Numbered from the stretch's first letter, positions 9,638 to 19,017 are shown. The stretch: DNA of 32,402 nucleotides from Actinomycetes bacterium (GCA_029780675.1 JAKOYE010000058.1:1-32402), one strand, 5' to 3'. Notes: generated by a model not told the origin, from the letters alone. Made by a program: numbers and translations.

Positions 9638-10903
9638 ATGTCCGCCCCCTCCTATTCCGGGCCTTCCACCGGCAACGGTGGGTTCCCGAACGTCGTGGTG
9701 ACCGCAGTCGAGGCCACCACGGCGCTCGGGGCCGACGTCGACTCCACCTGGAAGAGCCTGCTGGCCGGCGAGAGCGGGATCCGGGTCCTCGAGGACGATT
9801 TCGTCACCAAGTGGGACCTTCCGGTTCGTATCGGCGGACACCTCGTCGACCCGATCGACGACCACATGGGACGGCTCGACATGCGACGCATGTCCTACGT
9901 CCAGCGCATGTCGAAATTCCTCGCCAAGCGCATGTGGGAGTCGGCCGGCAACCCCGAGGTCGACCCGGACCGGTTCGCCGTCGTCATCGGCACCGGACTG
10001 GGAGGCGGCGAGAAGATCGTCGAGACCTATGACCTGATGAACGAGGGCGGCATTCGCAAGGTGTCGCCGCTGGCCGTTCAGATGATCATGCCCAACGGCG
10101 CGGCGGCGGTCGTCGGCCTCGAACTGGGGGCACGGGCCGGGGTCATCACCCCGGTGTCGGCCTGCTCGTCGGGGTCGGAGGCCATCGCCCACGCCTGGCG
10201 GCAGATCGTCATGGGTGACGCCGACATCGCCGTCTGCGGTGGCGTCGAGGGCATGATCGAGGCGCTGCCGATCGCGGCCTTCTCGATGATGCGCGCGATG
10301 TCGACCCGCAACGACGAGCCCGCGCGGGCCTCGCGTCCGTTCGACAAGGACCGTGACGGATTCGTCTTCGGCGAGGCCGGCGCGCTGATGATCATCGAGA
10401 CCGAGGAGCATGCCAAGGCCCGCGGCGCCACGCCGCTGGCCCGGTTGCTGGGCGCGGGCATCACGTCCGATGCCTTCCACATGGTGGCCCCGGCCCCGGA
10501 CGGCCTGCGGGCCGGCCGGGCGATGACCCGGGCGATGGAACTGGCGGGCTTGTCCGCCAAGGACATCGACCACGTCAACGCCCATGCCACGTCGACCTCC
10601 ATCGGTGACGTCGCGGAGGCCAACGCGCTGCGGGTGGCCGGGGTGGACCACGCCGCGGTCTACGCGCCCAAGTCGGCGCTGGGCCACTCGATCGGTGCGG
10701 TCGGCGCCCTGGAGTCGATCCTCACCGTGCTGGCTCTGCGTGATGGTGTGATCCCCCCGACGCTCAACTACGAGACGCCGGATCCGGAGATCAACCTGGA
10801 CGTCGTCGCGGGCGAACCCCGCTATGGCGACTACAAGTACGCCATCAACAACTCGTTCGGGTTCGGTGGTCACAACGTGGCGATCGCGTTCGGGCGCTAC
10901 TGA
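9638..10903 (+). CDS. kasA: beta-ketoacyl-ACP synthase KasA
   Basis: Condensing enzyme that extends acyl-AcpM with malonyl-AcpM during meromycolic acid synthesis. 421 residues from ATG 9638, chosen over the overlapping GTG 9632 because GGAGAAG (9626-9632) is spaced correctly. The Cys-His-His triad is Cys176 (SACSSGSE), His316 (NAHATSTS) and His350 ([10 protein letters not shown]), matching M. tuberculosis Cys171/His311/His345 with an offset of 5 from a longer N-terminus. The second motif reads NAHA rather than NAHG, the form also seen in KasB. It starts 2 nt after the acpM stop. The product is a known target of thiolactomycin-type inhibitors. Confidence 0.97.
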   Translation: MSAPSYSGPSTGNGGFPNVVVTAVEATTALGADVDSTWKSLLAGESGIRVLEDDFVTKWDLPVRIGGHLVDPIDDHMGRLDMRRMSYVQRMSKFLAKRMWESAGNPEVDPDRFAVVIGTGLGGGEKIVETYDLMNEGGIRKVSPLAVQMIMPNGAAAVVGLELGARAGVITPVSACSSGSEAIAHAWRQIVMGDADIAVCGGVEGMIEALPIAAFSMMRAMSTRNDEPARASRPFDKDRDGFVFGEAGALMIIETEEHAKARGATPLARLLGAGITSDAFHMVAPAPDGLRAGRAMTRAMELAGLSAKDIDHVNAHATSTSIGDVAEANALRVAGVDHAAVYAPKSALGHSIGAVGALESILTVLALRDGVIPPTLNYETPDPEINLDVVAGEPRYGDYKYAINNSFGFGGHNVAIAFGRY

Positions 10904-10952
10904 GGACGGCACTCCTCCGAGGCAAGCACGACGAAAGGCAATTCAGGTACCC

Positions 10953-12206
10953 ATGGCACCGCTGACAACGGGCAACGGTCTCCCCGACGTGGTCGTCACC
11001 GGCGTGGCGATGACGACCGCGTTGGCGGTTGATGCGGAAGGCACCTGGAAGAGACTTCTCAACGGCGAGAGCGGGATTCGCAAGCTCGAGGATCCCTTCG
11101 TCGAGGAGTACAACCTGCCGGTCCGGATCGGCGGGCACCTGCTGGAGGATTTCGACTCCGAACTGTCCCGGGTGGAACTCCGGCGGCTGTCATACCTGCA
11201 GAAGATGTCGACGGTCGTCGGCCGGCGGGTATGGCAGAACGCCGGATCCCCCGAGGTCGACACCCGCCGGCTGATGGTGTCCATCGGCACCGGAATGGGG
11301 TCCTCGGAGGAGCTGGTCTTCGCCTACGACGGTATGCGGGCGAAGGGACTTCGGGCGGTGTCACCGCTGGTCGTCCAGATGTACATGCCCAACGGCGCGG
11401 CCGCGGTGGTCGGTCTGGAACTCCAGGCCAAGGCCGGGGTGTGCACCCCGGTCGCGGCCTGCGCGTCGGGCTCGGAGGCCATCGCCAACGCGTGGCGCAA
11501 CATCGTCTACGGCGAGGCGGACATCGCGGTGTGCGGTGGCGTCGAGACCAAGATCGAGGCGGTGCCCATCGCCGGCTTCGCCCAGATGCGCATCGTGCTG
11601 TCCAACACCAACGATGACCCGGCCGGTGCCTGCCGGCCCTTCGACCGGGATCGCAACGGCTTCGTGTTCGGCGAGGCCGGAGCGCTGATGGTGATCGAGA
11701 CCGAGGAGCACGCCAAGGCTCGCGGCGCCACCATCCTCGGCCGGATCATGGGTGCCGCGGTCACCTCCGACGGCCACCATCTGGTGGCGCCCGATCCCAA
11801 CGGGGAACGGGCCGCCCACGCCATCAGCCGGGCGGTCGAGTTGGCCGGCCTCCAGCCCAGCGACATCGACCACATCAACGCCCACGCCACCGGCACCCAG
11901 GTCGGCGACGTGGCCGAGGGCAAGGCGATCAACAACGCGATGGGCGGCCACCGGCCGGCGGTGTACGCCCCCAAGTCGGCACTGGGCCACTCGGTGGGGG
12001 CGGTCGGCGCGGTCGAGTCCATCCTGACCGTGCTGGCCCTGCGCGACGGCGTCATCCCCCCGACGCTGAACCTGAAGAATCTCGACCCGGAGATCGACCT
12101 GGACGTGGTGGCCGGCGAGCCACGGACGGGCGACTACCGCTACGCGGTGAACAACTCATTCGGTTTCGGCGGCCACAACGTCGCGATCGCATTCGGCAAG
12201 TACTGA
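10953..12206 (+). CDS. kasB: beta-ketoacyl-ACP synthase KasB
   Basis: Paralogue of KasA that completes elongation to full-length meromycolates. 417 residues from ATG 10953 ([17 protein letters not shown]). Catalytic residues are Cys170 (AACASGSE), His311 (NAHATGTQ) and His346 ([10 protein letters not shown]). High similarity to KasA across the whole length shows an ancient tandem duplication. An in-frame extension back to 10824 exists but overlaps kasA coding sequence and is rejected. A weak ribosome site (AAAGG, about 10935) precedes it. The gap to kasA is 49 nt. Confidence 0.96.
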   Translation: MAPLTTGNGLPDVVVTGVAMTTALAVDAEGTWKRLLNGESGIRKLEDPFVEEYNLPVRIGGHLLEDFDSELSRVELRRLSYLQKMSTVVGRRVWQNAGSPEVDTRRLMVSIGTGMGSSEELVFAYDGMRAKGLRAVSPLVVQMYMPNGAAAVVGLELQAKAGVCTPVAACASGSEAIANAWRNIVYGEADIAVCGGVETKIEAVPIAGFAQMRIVLSNTNDDPAGACRPFDRDRNGFVFGEAGALMVIETEEHAKARGATILGRIMGAAVTSDGHHLVAPDPNGERAAHAISRAVELAGLQPSDIDHINAHATGTQVGDVAEGKAINNAMGGHRPAVYAPKSALGHSVGAVGAVESILTVLALRDGVIPPTLNLKNLDPEIDLDVVAGEPRTGDYRYAVNNSFGFGGHNVAIAFGKY

Positions 12207-12240
12207 CCCAGCCCGGAAACACTGACCAGGAGGAATCCGC

Positions 12241-13662
12241 ATGACGATCATGGCTCCGGAAGCGGTTGGCGAGACACTCGACCCCCGCGACCCACTGTTG
12301 CGGCTGCGCACGTTCTTCGACGACGGCAGCGTCGAACTGCTGCACGAGCGTGATCGTTCCGGCATCCTGGCTGCCGCCGGCACCGTCAACGGGGTGCGGA
12401 CCATCGCGTTCTGCACCGACGGCACGGTGATGGGCGGCGCGATGGGCGTGGAGGGCTGCGAGCACATCGTCAACGCCTACGACCTCGCCATCGAGGAGCA
12501 CAGCCCGATCGTCGGCATCTGGCACTCCGGTGGTGCCCGACTGGCCGAGGGTGTTCGCGCCCTGCACGCCGTCGGCCTGGTCTTCGAGGCGATGATCCGC
12601 GCCTCCGGGCACATCCCGCAGATCTCGGTGGTGGTCGGATTCGCCGCCGGCGGCGCCGCCTACGGCCCCGCGCTCACCGACGTCGTGATCATGGCCCCGG
12701 AGGGACGGGTGTTCGTCACCGGGCCCGACGTGGTGCGCAGCGTCACCGGCGAGGACGTCGACATGGAATCCCTCGGCGGCCCCGACACCCACCACCGCAA
12801 GTCCGGCGTGTGCCACATCGTCGCCGAGAACGAACTCGACGCCTACGCCCGCGGCCGCCGACTGGTCGGATACTTCTGTCAGCAGGGCCATTTCGACCGC
12901 GCCAAGGCCGAGGCCGGCGATGTCGACCTGCACGCCCTGTTGCCGGAGTCCCCGCGGCGGGCCTACGACGTGCATCCACTGGTCGAAGCGCTGCTGGACG
13001 CCGACAGCCCCTTCGAGGAGTTCCAGTCCAAGTGGGCCCCGTCGATGGTGGTCGGCCTGGGCCGGCTGTCCGGGCGCACCGTGGGCGTGCTGGCCAACAA
13101 CCCGCTGCGCCTCGGCGGTTGCCTGAACTCCGAGAGCGCGGAGAAGGCCGCCCGTTTCGTGCGGCTGTGCAACGCCTTCGGCATCCCCCTGGTCGTCATC
13201 GTCGACGTGCCCGGATACCTGCCCGGCGTGGACCAGGAGTGGGGCGGCGTGGTGCGACGCGGCGCCAAACTGCTGCACGCCTTCGGCGAGTGCTCGGTGC
13301 CGCGGGTGACGCTGGTGACCCGCAAAATCTACGGCGGGGCCTACATCGCGATGAATTCCCGCTCCCTCGGCGCGACGAAGGTGTTCGCCTGGCCGGACGC
13401 CGAGGTCGCCGTGATGGGCGCCAAGGCCGCCGTCGGCATCCTGCACAAGAAGAAGTTGGCCGCCGCGCCCGAGCACGAGCGTGAGGCCCTGCACGAGGAA
13501 CTCGCCGCCGAGCACGAGCGGATCGCCGGCGGTGTGGACAGCGCCATCGAACTCGGTGTGGTGGACGAGAAGATCGACCCCGCGCACACCCGCAGCAAGC
13601 TCACCCGGGCACTTGCCGAGGCGCCGATGCGCCGCGGACGGCACAAGAACATCCCGCTGTAG
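12241..13662 (+). CDS. accD6: acetyl-CoA carboxylase carboxyltransferase subunit AccD6
   Basis: Beta subunit that, with the biotinylated AccA3, carboxylates acetyl-CoA to malonyl-CoA, the substrate used by FabD in the same operon. 473 residues. Two crotonase-like halves are visible: the N-terminal part with GIWHSGGARLAEG and FAAGGAAYGPALTD, and the C-terminal part with VDVPGYLPGVDQEWGG and KIYGGAYIAMNSRSLGA. The start is ATG 12241 behind a strong AGGAGGA (12228-12234). It is the last gene of the operon and is followed by a long hairpin shared with convergent glpD. Confidence 0.96.
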   Translation: MTIMAPEAVGETLDPRDPLLRLRTFFDDGSVELLHERDRSGILAAAGTVNGVRTIAFCTDGTVMGGAMGVEGCEHIVNAYDLAIEEHSPIVGIWHSGGARLAEGVRALHAVGLVFEAMIRASGHIPQISVVVGFAAGGAAYGPALTDVVIMAPEGRVFVTGPDVVRSVTGEDVDMESLGGPDTHHRKSGVCHIVAENELDAYARGRRLVGYFCQQGHFDRAKAEAGDVDLHALLPESPRRAYDVHPLVEALLDADSPFEEFQSKWAPSMVVGLGRLSGRTVGVLANNPLRLGGCLNSESAEKAARFVRLCNAFGIPLVVIVDVPGYLPGVDQEWGGVVRRGAKLLHAFGECSVPRVTLVTRKIYGGAYIAMNSRSLGATKVFAWPDAEVAVMGAKAAVGILHKKKLAAAPEHEREALHEELAAEHERIAGGVDSAIELGVVDEKIDPAHTRSKLTRALAEAPMRRGRHKNIPL

Positions 13663-13677
13663 GGCGCCTTTCCCCTC

Positions 13678-13737
13678 GCGACCAGACGCAAACTCACATC
13701 AGCGACGGCGTGTCGGTGCGAGTTAGCGTCTGCTCGC
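13678..13737. terminator. bidirectional hairpin between convergent accD6 and glpD
   Basis: GCGACCAGACGCAAACTCAC (13678-13697) pairs with GCGAGTTAGCGTCTGCTCGC (13718-13737) at 17 of 20 positions, with a further CGACGGCGTGTCG segment in the loop. The GCGTCTGCTCGC end resembles a hairpin that I recall as common between mycobacterial genes. Sitting between two converging genes, it can terminate both transcripts. Confidence 0.7.
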
Positions 13738-13752
13738 GTCGCGACCGCAGGT

Positions 13753-15291
13753 CTAGTTCGAGGCGCTCAGGATCTCCTCAGCGGCAGCCAGTGCACGGTC
13801 CCGGTCGGCGGCCACCAAGCCGATCCGGGTGCGCCGGTCCAGGATGTCTCCGGCGTCCAGCGCACCCTCGTGGGTGACGGCGAACTCGAACTCCGCCCTC
13901 GTGACATCGATACCCTCCGCCACCGGTTCGGACGGGCGGTCGCACCGAGCCGAGGCAATGACCCCGGGGGCTTCCGAGCCGTAGCGTGCCAACAGCGACG
14001 CCGGCAGCCGCCCCGAGAAGCCCGGTACGGCAATACCTTTACCAGGGGCGCCGACGAGGGGCAGATCCTTGGTCCGGCATGGTCCGGCATGCAGGCCGCG
14101 GGCGGACACCGCGCGGTCCAGGACGTCCTCGGCCATCAACCGGTATTCGGTGAGCTTGCCGCCGACGATACTGAACAGTCCGGAGTCGTTCTCCAGCACT
14201 GCGTGGTCGCGGGACAGATCGGCCGTCTCACCGCCGCCGCTGTCGATCAGCGGCCGCAACCCCGCATACGCGCCGGAGACGTCGGCGGGCGTCAGCGTGG
14301 TCTGCAACGCGGTGTTGACGGTGTCGAGCAGGAAGTCCACCTCGGCGGGGGTCGGTTCCGGCACATCGGGAATCGGCCCGGGGGCTTCTTCGTCGGTCAG
14401 CCCCAGGTAAACCCGACCGAGTTGTTCGGGCATCGCGAACACGAACCGGTTGGTCTCCCCCGGGATCGGGATCGTCAGGGCCGCAGTGGGATTGCCGAAC
14501 ACGGCGGCATCGAAGACCAGGTGGGTGCCGCGGCTCGGACGGAGCTTGATCGACGAGTCCACCTCGGCGGCCCACACCCCGGTCGCGTTGATCACCACCC
14601 GGGCGCGCACGTCGAGGGATTCCCCGGTCAGCTCGTCGGTCAGCCGCACCGACGATCCGGTCGCCTCGGACGCGGCGACCCGGGTCAGCACCCGAGCGCC
14701 GTGCCGGGCCGCGGTACGCGCCACCGCGACCACCAGGCGGGCATCGTCGATCAGTTGGCCGTCGAAGGCCAGCAGTGCGCCGTCGAGGCCTTCACGGCGG
14801 ACGGTCGGCGCCATCGCGATCGCCTCCTGCGCGCTGATCCGGCGCGGCCGCGGCAGCACCGAGGATTTGGTGCCGGCCAGCAACCGCAGCACATCGCCGG
14901 CCTGGAAACCCACCCGCACCAGCGCGCGTTGGCCGCGACTCATCCCCGGTAGCAGTGGCACCAATTGCGCCATCGCGCTGACCAGATGCGGGGCGGTCCG
15001 GGTCATCAGAATCCCCCGCTCGAGGGCACTGCGCCGGGCGATGCCCACATTGCCGGTGGCCAGATAGCGCAAGCCGCCGTGCACCAGTTTCGAACTCCAC
15101 CGGCTGGTGCCGAACGCCAGGTCGTGCTTGTCCACCAGCACCACCGACAGGCCACGGCTGGCCGCGTCCAGGGCGATTCCGGCTCCGGTGATCCCGGCGC
15201 CGATCACCACGAGGTCGACGGCCGGGTTGTCCCCCAGCGCGGCGAGTTCGGCGCTGCGCCGGGCGGCGTTGAGTGCGGTCAGATCAGTCAT
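13753..15291 (-). CDS. glpD: FAD-dependent glycerol-3-phosphate dehydrogenase GlpD
   Basis: Oxidises sn-glycerol-3-phosphate to dihydroxyacetone phosphate at the membrane, passing electrons to menaquinone. 512 residues. The dinucleotide-binding fold is at residues 26-44 (VDLVVIGAGITGAGIALDA), followed by the family motif FGTSRWSSKLVHGGLRYL. The C-terminal domain includes GLRPLIDSGGGETADLSRDH and VGGKLTEYRLMAED. It corresponds to GlpD1 (Rv2249c) by position. ATG 15291 overlaps the stop of the TetR regulator gene by 8 nt, so the two form an operon with the regulator first. It ends facing accD6 across a shared hairpin. Confidence 0.93.
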   Translation of the reverse strand: MTDLTALNAARRSAELAALGDNPAVDLVVIGAGITGAGIALDAASRGLSVVLVDKHDLAFGTSRWSSKLVHGGLRYLATGNVGIARRSALERGILMTRTAPHLVSAMAQLVPLLPGMSRGQRALVRVGFQAGDVLRLLAGTKSSVLPRPRRISAQEAIAMAPTVRREGLDGALLAFDGQLIDDARLVVAVARTAARHGARVLTRVAASEATGSSVRLTDELTGESLDVRARVVINATGVWAAEVDSSIKLRPSRGTHLVFDAAVFGNPTAALTIPIPGETNRFVFAMPEQLGRVYLGLTDEEAPGPIPDVPEPTPAEVDFLLDTVNTALQTTLTPADVSGAYAGLRPLIDSGGGETADLSRDHAVLENDSGLFSIVGGKLTEYRLMAEDVLDRAVSARGLHAGPCRTKDLPLVGAPGKGIAVPGFSGRLPASLLARYGSEAPGVIASARCDRPSEPVAEGIDVTRAEFEFAVTHEGALDAGDILDRRTRIGLVAADRDRALAAAEEILSASN

Positions 15292-15877
15292 TCGGGCTCC
15301 CGGTGAGGTATCCGTTCAAAGCATGGGACAGTTCGGCATCCAGCTCGGCGGCGTCGAGAATCGGCGCGACGATCTGCCCCGACTGCACGACGGACTGGGT
15401 CATCAGCAGCACCATCGCCGCCAGCCGGCGCGGGTCCCCGCGACGAACGCTGTTGTCGCGCTGGGCATTGCGTAACTCACCGGCCAGCACGTCGATCAGC
15501 GCCTGCTGACTGGTGCCGAGCCGGTCGGCGATGTAGACCATGGCCAGTTCCGGGGCGGCCCGCAGCACGGTGAGAATCAGATCGTCCTCGCGGACCCGGC
15601 GGGCCGCGTCGACGATGCGGTCCACCAGTGCCTGCCGGCCGTGACCGCGCATCGGGGCGTCGTTCCAGGCGCCGATCACCCGGTCGGTCAGCAGCGACGC
15701 CAGAATGGTCCGCGTGTCCGGCCAGCGCCGGTATACGGTAGGCCTGCTGACCCCGGCCCGGCGGGCGATCTCGGCGAGCGTCACCCGGTCTACACCGAAG
15801 TCGCGAACGCAACTGGCCGCCGCTTCGAGGATCCGCTCCCCGACGTCGGCCGAATCGACGTTACTGATTGACAACAC
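15284..15877 (-). CDS. TetR-family regulator upstream of glpD
   Basis: 197 residues. The N-terminal helix-turn-helix is at about 31-55 (RVTLAEIARRAGVSRPTVYRRW), and the C-terminal ligand domain is variable. It overlaps glpD by 8 nt and diverges from the flavoprotein gene at 15895, so it probably controls both sides and itself through the 17-bp region between the starts. The GTG start at 15877 is supported by TACAGT on the minus strand (15885-15890), 7 nt upstream, and by the absence of a Shine-Dalgarno. The inducer is unknown; a glycerolipid or fatty-acyl metabolite is a guess from context. Confidence 0.85.
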   Translation of the reverse strand: MLSISNVDSADVGERILEAAASCVRDFGVDRVTLAEIARRAGVSRPTVYRRWPDTRTILASLLTDRVIGAWNDAPMRGHGRQALVDRIVDAARRVREDDLILTVLRAAPELAMVYIADRLGTSQQALIDVLAGELRNAQRDNSVRRGDPRRLAAMVLLMTQSVVQSGQIVAPILDAAELDAELSHALNGYLTGSPND

Positions 15878-15894
15878 CTGTAATACTGTAATCC
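15878..15894. promoter_or_regulatory. compact divergent leaderless promoters with CTGTAAT direct repeats
   Basis: Only 17 bp separate the two divergent start codons. CTGTAAT occurs at 15878-15884 and 15886-15892. The plus-strand -10 box TACTGT (15884-15889) lies 5 nt before ATG 15895, and the minus-strand box TACAGT (15890-15885) lies 7 nt before GTG 15877; the two boxes overlap. Two polymerases could not occupy both at once. The repeats are candidate sites for the TetR protein. Confidence 0.6.
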
Positions 15895-17505
15895 ATGGCT
15901 GACGCTCACACCGACCTGTTGCCCCCGATGGCCTGGAACGCCTGGGGTGACCCAGCCCTGGCCAAACCCCTCTCCCCGGCCATCCGGTCGCTGCTCGAAG
16001 GCGCCCTCGGGGTATCCGGCGAGGACGTTACCCCACCGGGTATCGACGACGTGCGACTGACACCGTCGGCGCTCACATCAGCCCACCGAGACGGGTTGGC
16101 GGCCGTCGTCGGCGATGAGTACGTGCGCACCGCCGACCGCGACCGGCTGCTGCGTGCCGGCGGCAAGTCCACCCCGGACCTGTTGCGCCGCAGGCAGATC
16201 GAGCAGGACGCGCCCGACGCCGTCGTCCTCCCCGGTGACGACGACGAAGTCGCCGCCGTCCTCGACTACTGCTCGCGGAATCGCATCGCCGTAGTCCCGT
16301 TCGGCGGCGGCACCAGCGTCGTCGGCGGCCTGGACCCGATCCGCGGCGAGTTCGACTCCGTCATCAGCCTCGACCTGCGCCGCCTCGATGCCCTGCACTG
16401 GCTCGACGAGGTCTCCGGTGAGGCCGAACTGGGTGCCGGTCTCACCGGGCCGGAGGCCGAACGCCTGCTCGGTGAGCGCGGCTTCTCCATCGGGCACTTC
16501 CCGCAGAGTTTCCGCTTTGCCAGCATCGGCGGCTACGCCGCCACCCGATCCTCCGGTCAGGACTCCGCGGGCTATGGCCGGTTCAACGACATGGTCCGCG
16601 GCATGCGGGTGATCACCCCCGCCGGCGTGATCGACGTCGGCCGCGCCCCCGCCTCGGCCGCCGGCCCCGATCTCCGTGAACTCTTCGCCGGCTCCGAGGG
16701 CACCTTCGGCGTCATCACCCGGGTGCGTCTGCGGGTGCACCCGGTACCGGAATGCGTCCGCTACGAAGCGTGGTCGTTCCCGGACTTCGCCACCGGCGCC
16801 GAGGCGTTCCGCGCGGTGATCCAGACCGGCACCGGCCCGACGGTGCTGCGGCTTTCCGACGAGGTGGAGACCGGGATCAACCTGGCCACCGCCCACAGCA
16901 TCGGAGAGAAGAGCGCCACCGGCGGCTGTCTGGCCATCACGGTGTTCGAAGGAACCCCCGAGCACGCCGAGAGTCGGCACGCCGAGACCAGCGCGCTCCT
17001 GGCCGCCCGCGGCGGCACCTCCCTGGGTGAGGCCGCCGCGAAGGGTTGGGAGAACGGACGATTCGATGCGCCCTATCTACGGGACTCGCTGCTGTCGGCG
17101 GGCGCCCTGTGCGAGACCCTGGAAACCGCGACGACGTGGTCGAATCTCACGACGCTGAAGGAAGGCGTCACCAAGGCCCTCACCGATGCGCTGACCGAAA
17201 GCGGCACCCCGGCCCTGGTCATGTGTCACATCTCGCACGTCTACCCGACCGGGGCATCGCTGTACTTCACCGTTGTCGCCGGGCAACGCGGGGATGTCGC
17301 CGAGCAGTGGCGGACCGTCAAGGCCCGGGCCTGCGATGCGATCATCGCCAACGGCGGCACCATCACCCACCACCACGCGGTGGGCGCCGACCACCGGCCC
17401 TGGATGACCGCCGAGATCGGCGACCTCGGCGTCCAGGTGATGCGGGCGGTCAAGAAGACCCTCGATCCGGTGGGGATCCTCAACCCCGGCAAGCTGATTC
17501 CGTGA
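15895..17505 (+). CDS. FAD-binding oxidase, alkyl-DHAP synthase-like (Rv2251-like)
   Basis: 536 residues of the vanillyl-alcohol-oxidase/D-lactate dehydrogenase flavoprotein superfamily. The PP-loop of the FAD domain is at 135-145 (PFGGGTSVVGG), and FASIGGYAATRSSGQDSAGYG and FAGSEGTFGVITRVRLRV are further FAD contacts. A histidine run THHHAVG with His492-494 and the C-terminal DPVGILNPGKLIP match alkyldihydroxyacetonephosphate synthases, which exchange the acyl chain of acyl-DHAP for a fatty alcohol. The true substrate in mycobacteria is not established. The stop overlaps the GTG of the lipid kinase gene. A fatty-alcohol or D-2-hydroxyacid oxidase remains possible. Confidence 0.85.
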   Translation: MADAHTDLLPPMAWNAWGDPALAKPLSPAIRSLLEGALGVSGEDVTPPGIDDVRLTPSALTSAHRDGLAAVVGDEYVRTADRDRLLRAGGKSTPDLLRRRQIEQDAPDAVVLPGDDDEVAAVLDYCSRNRIAVVPFGGGTSVVGGLDPIRGEFDSVISLDLRRLDALHWLDEVSGEAELGAGLTGPEAERLLGERGFSIGHFPQSFRFASIGGYAATRSSGQDSAGYGRFNDMVRGMRVITPAGVIDVGRAPASAAGPDLRELFAGSEGTFGVITRVRLRVHPVPECVRYEAWSFPDFATGAEAFRAVIQTGTGPTVLRLSDEVETGINLATAHSIGEKSATGGCLAITVFEGTPEHAESRHAETSALLAARGGTSLGEAAAKGWENGRFDAPYLRDSLLSAGALCETLETATTWSNLTTLKEGVTKALTDALTESGTPALVMCHISHVYPTGASLYFTVVAGQRGDVAEQWRTVKARACDAIIANGGTITHHHAVGADHRPWMTAEIGDLGVQVMRAVKKTLDPVGILNPGKLIP

Positions 17506-18431
17506 GCGACACGTCGCGGCCGACACGCCAGATCTCCCGGGTGACCGTACTGACCAACCCGAAGGCCGGCCACGGAAACGCCCCGCATGCCGCCGAGGTC
17601 GCGGTGGCCCGGTTCCAGCAACGGGGTGTCGACGTCGTGGAGGTGGTCGGCCGCGACGCCGCTCATGCCCGCGAACTCGTCGAGGACGCCCTGGAGCAGG
17701 GCACCGACGCACTGGTCGTCGTCGGCGGCGACGGGGTGATCCGGCTCGCGCTGCAATCGTTGGCCCGCAAGGACATTCCCCTCGGCATCGTCCCCGCCGG
17801 AACCGGCAACGACCACGCCCGCGAATACCGGTTGCCCACCTCGGACCCGGCCGCCGCCGTCGACATCATCGTCGCCGGCCACACCGAGACCGTCGACCTG
17901 GGCTGCATCCGCGGCACCGACGGCAGCCAGACCTGGTTCGGCACCATCGCCGCCACCGGATTCGACTCACTGGTCAGCGACCGGGTCAACCGGATGCGCT
18001 GGCCGCACGGCCGGATGCGCTACAACCTGGCGATCGTCGCCGAGCTTTCGCAACTGCGGCCGTTGCCCTTCCGTCTGGTGTTCGACGGCGAGCGCGAGGT
18101 GACCGACAACCTCACCCTGGCCGCCTTCGGTATCACCCGCAGCTATGGCGGCGGGATGCTGATGTGTCCCGGGGCCGATCACGCCGACGGCTTGCTGGAG
18201 GTCACCATGGTGCGCGCCAACTCCCGCACGAAGCTGATCCGCTTGTTCCCCACCGTGTTCAAGGGCACCCACATCGGTCTCGACGAGGTCAGCACCGCCC
18301 GGGCGCGGACCGTCACCGTCGACTGCCCCGGCATCAACGCCTATGCCGACGGCGACTACGTCTGCCCACTGCCCGCCGAGATCTCGGCGGAACCGGGCGC
18401 GCTGCGGATCCTGGTTCCCGCGCGGGCCTGA
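17502..18431 (+). CDS. diacylglycerol/lipid kinase (Rv2252-like)
   Basis: Phosphorylates lipid hydroxyls such as diacylglycerol. The M. tuberculosis orthologue Rv2252 is reported to be a diacylglycerol kinase involved in phosphatidylinositol mannoside metabolism. 309 residues, the same length as that protein. The ATP-binding motif VVGGDGV is at 73-79 and AGTGND at 99-104; MRWPHGRMRYNLA and SYGGGMLMCPGADHADGLL are family blocks. The GTG start at 17502 gives a 4-nt GTGA overlap with the flavoprotein gene, so translation is coupled. It ends 4 nt from the convergent membrane-protein gene. Confidence 0.92.
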   Translation: MSDTSRPTRQISRVTVLTNPKAGHGNAPHAAEVAVARFQQRGVDVVEVVGRDAAHARELVEDALEQGTDALVVVGGDGVIRLALQSLARKDIPLGIVPAGTGNDHAREYRLPTSDPAAAVDIIVAGHTETVDLGCIRGTDGSQTWFGTIAATGFDSLVSDRVNRMRWPHGRMRYNLAIVAELSQLRPLPFRLVFDGEREVTDNLTLAAFGITRSYGGGMLMCPGADHADGLLEVTMVRANSRTKLIRLFPTVFKGTHIGLDEVSTARARTVTVDCPGINAYADGDYVCPLPAEISAEPGALRILVPARA

Positions 18432-18435
18432 GTGC

Positions 18436-18864
18436 CTACCCCAGCCAGGCTCGGACGAATCCCGCCAGCAGCACGGCAAAGCCGCCGATCTCGCCGATGA
18501 TCAACGCCCACATCCCGACATGGGTAGCCGTACCGGCGTTCTCCAGCTGGTTGGTGGTGTCCCGCCGCGCCCCATGGACGATGTAGATGACGATCGCGCT
18601 CACGAAGAAGAACACCACGGTCATCGCAGCCGTCAGGTTCACCCATGACGGCCAGGCGCTGAGTTCGACGAACACCGCCACCAACAGCGTTGCGAACGAG
18701 TACATCAGCGCCGCGCGGTGGGCGATGTCAACATAGGGGTGCGCGAAATGGTTCGGGCTGGTGATCATCTGGCGGTACTTCCACACACCCAGGACCAGGG
18801 CGAGCAGGAAGATGGCCCCCGCGGCGAAGAGTGTCGTCGCCGTCGCACTACCGATGGTCAGCAT
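18436..18864 (-). CDS. small four-helix integral membrane protein
   Basis: 142 residues with four predicted membrane helices at about 8-28, 54-72, 76-98 and 114-138. A conserved-looking loop between helices 1 and 2 contains HFAHPYVDIAHRAA, with three histidines. The start is ATG 18864 with GAGGTG upstream. The fold and length recall small four-helix membrane proteins such as hydroxylaminobenzene mutase or styrene-oxide isomerase types, but I see no firm family signature and make no functional claim. It is convergent with the lipid kinase gene and divergent from the LAL regulator gene. Confidence 0.7.
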   Translation of the reverse strand: MLTIGSATATTLFAAGAIFLLALVLGVWKYRQMITSPNHFAHPYVDIAHRAALMYSFATLLVAVFVELSAWPSWVNLTAAMTVVFFFVSAIVIYIVHGARRDTTNQLENAGTATHVGMWALIIGEIGGFAVLLAGFVRAWLG

Positions 18865-19003
18865 CTGGCTTGCACCTCAATCCTTGCCGGAATCCCCACG
18901 GTATCGCGGATGTGGGCGGCGACGGCCTTAATCACCGGGCCAGGTCGACCCCGACGATCACCGTGAACGTCCGGACTGGAGCCGATTCGAACTCCGGTAA
19001 GAC

Positions 19004-19017
19004 TAAAATCAACGCCC
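19004..19017 (+). promoter_or_regulatory. leaderless -10 box of the LAL regulator
   Basis: TAAAAT at 19004-19009 is a strong -10 match located 8 nt before the GTG at 19018. No Shine-Dalgarno lies in between, which supports this start and leaderless transcription. Confidence 0.6.

Noticed and set aside
9560..10912. Minus-strand open frame opposite kasA
   Set aside because: Shadow of the high third-position GC of kasA; no motifs, and the plus-strand gene is certain.
10824..10952. Earlier in-frame start for kasB
   Set aside because: It would overlap the end of kasA by about 80 nt and encode a low-complexity leader absent from the family; ATG 10953 gives the expected N-terminus.
12052..13644. 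Minus-strand open frame of 530 codons opposite accD6
   Set aside because: Antisense shadow of AccD6 with low-complexity Gly/Val/His/Gln composition.
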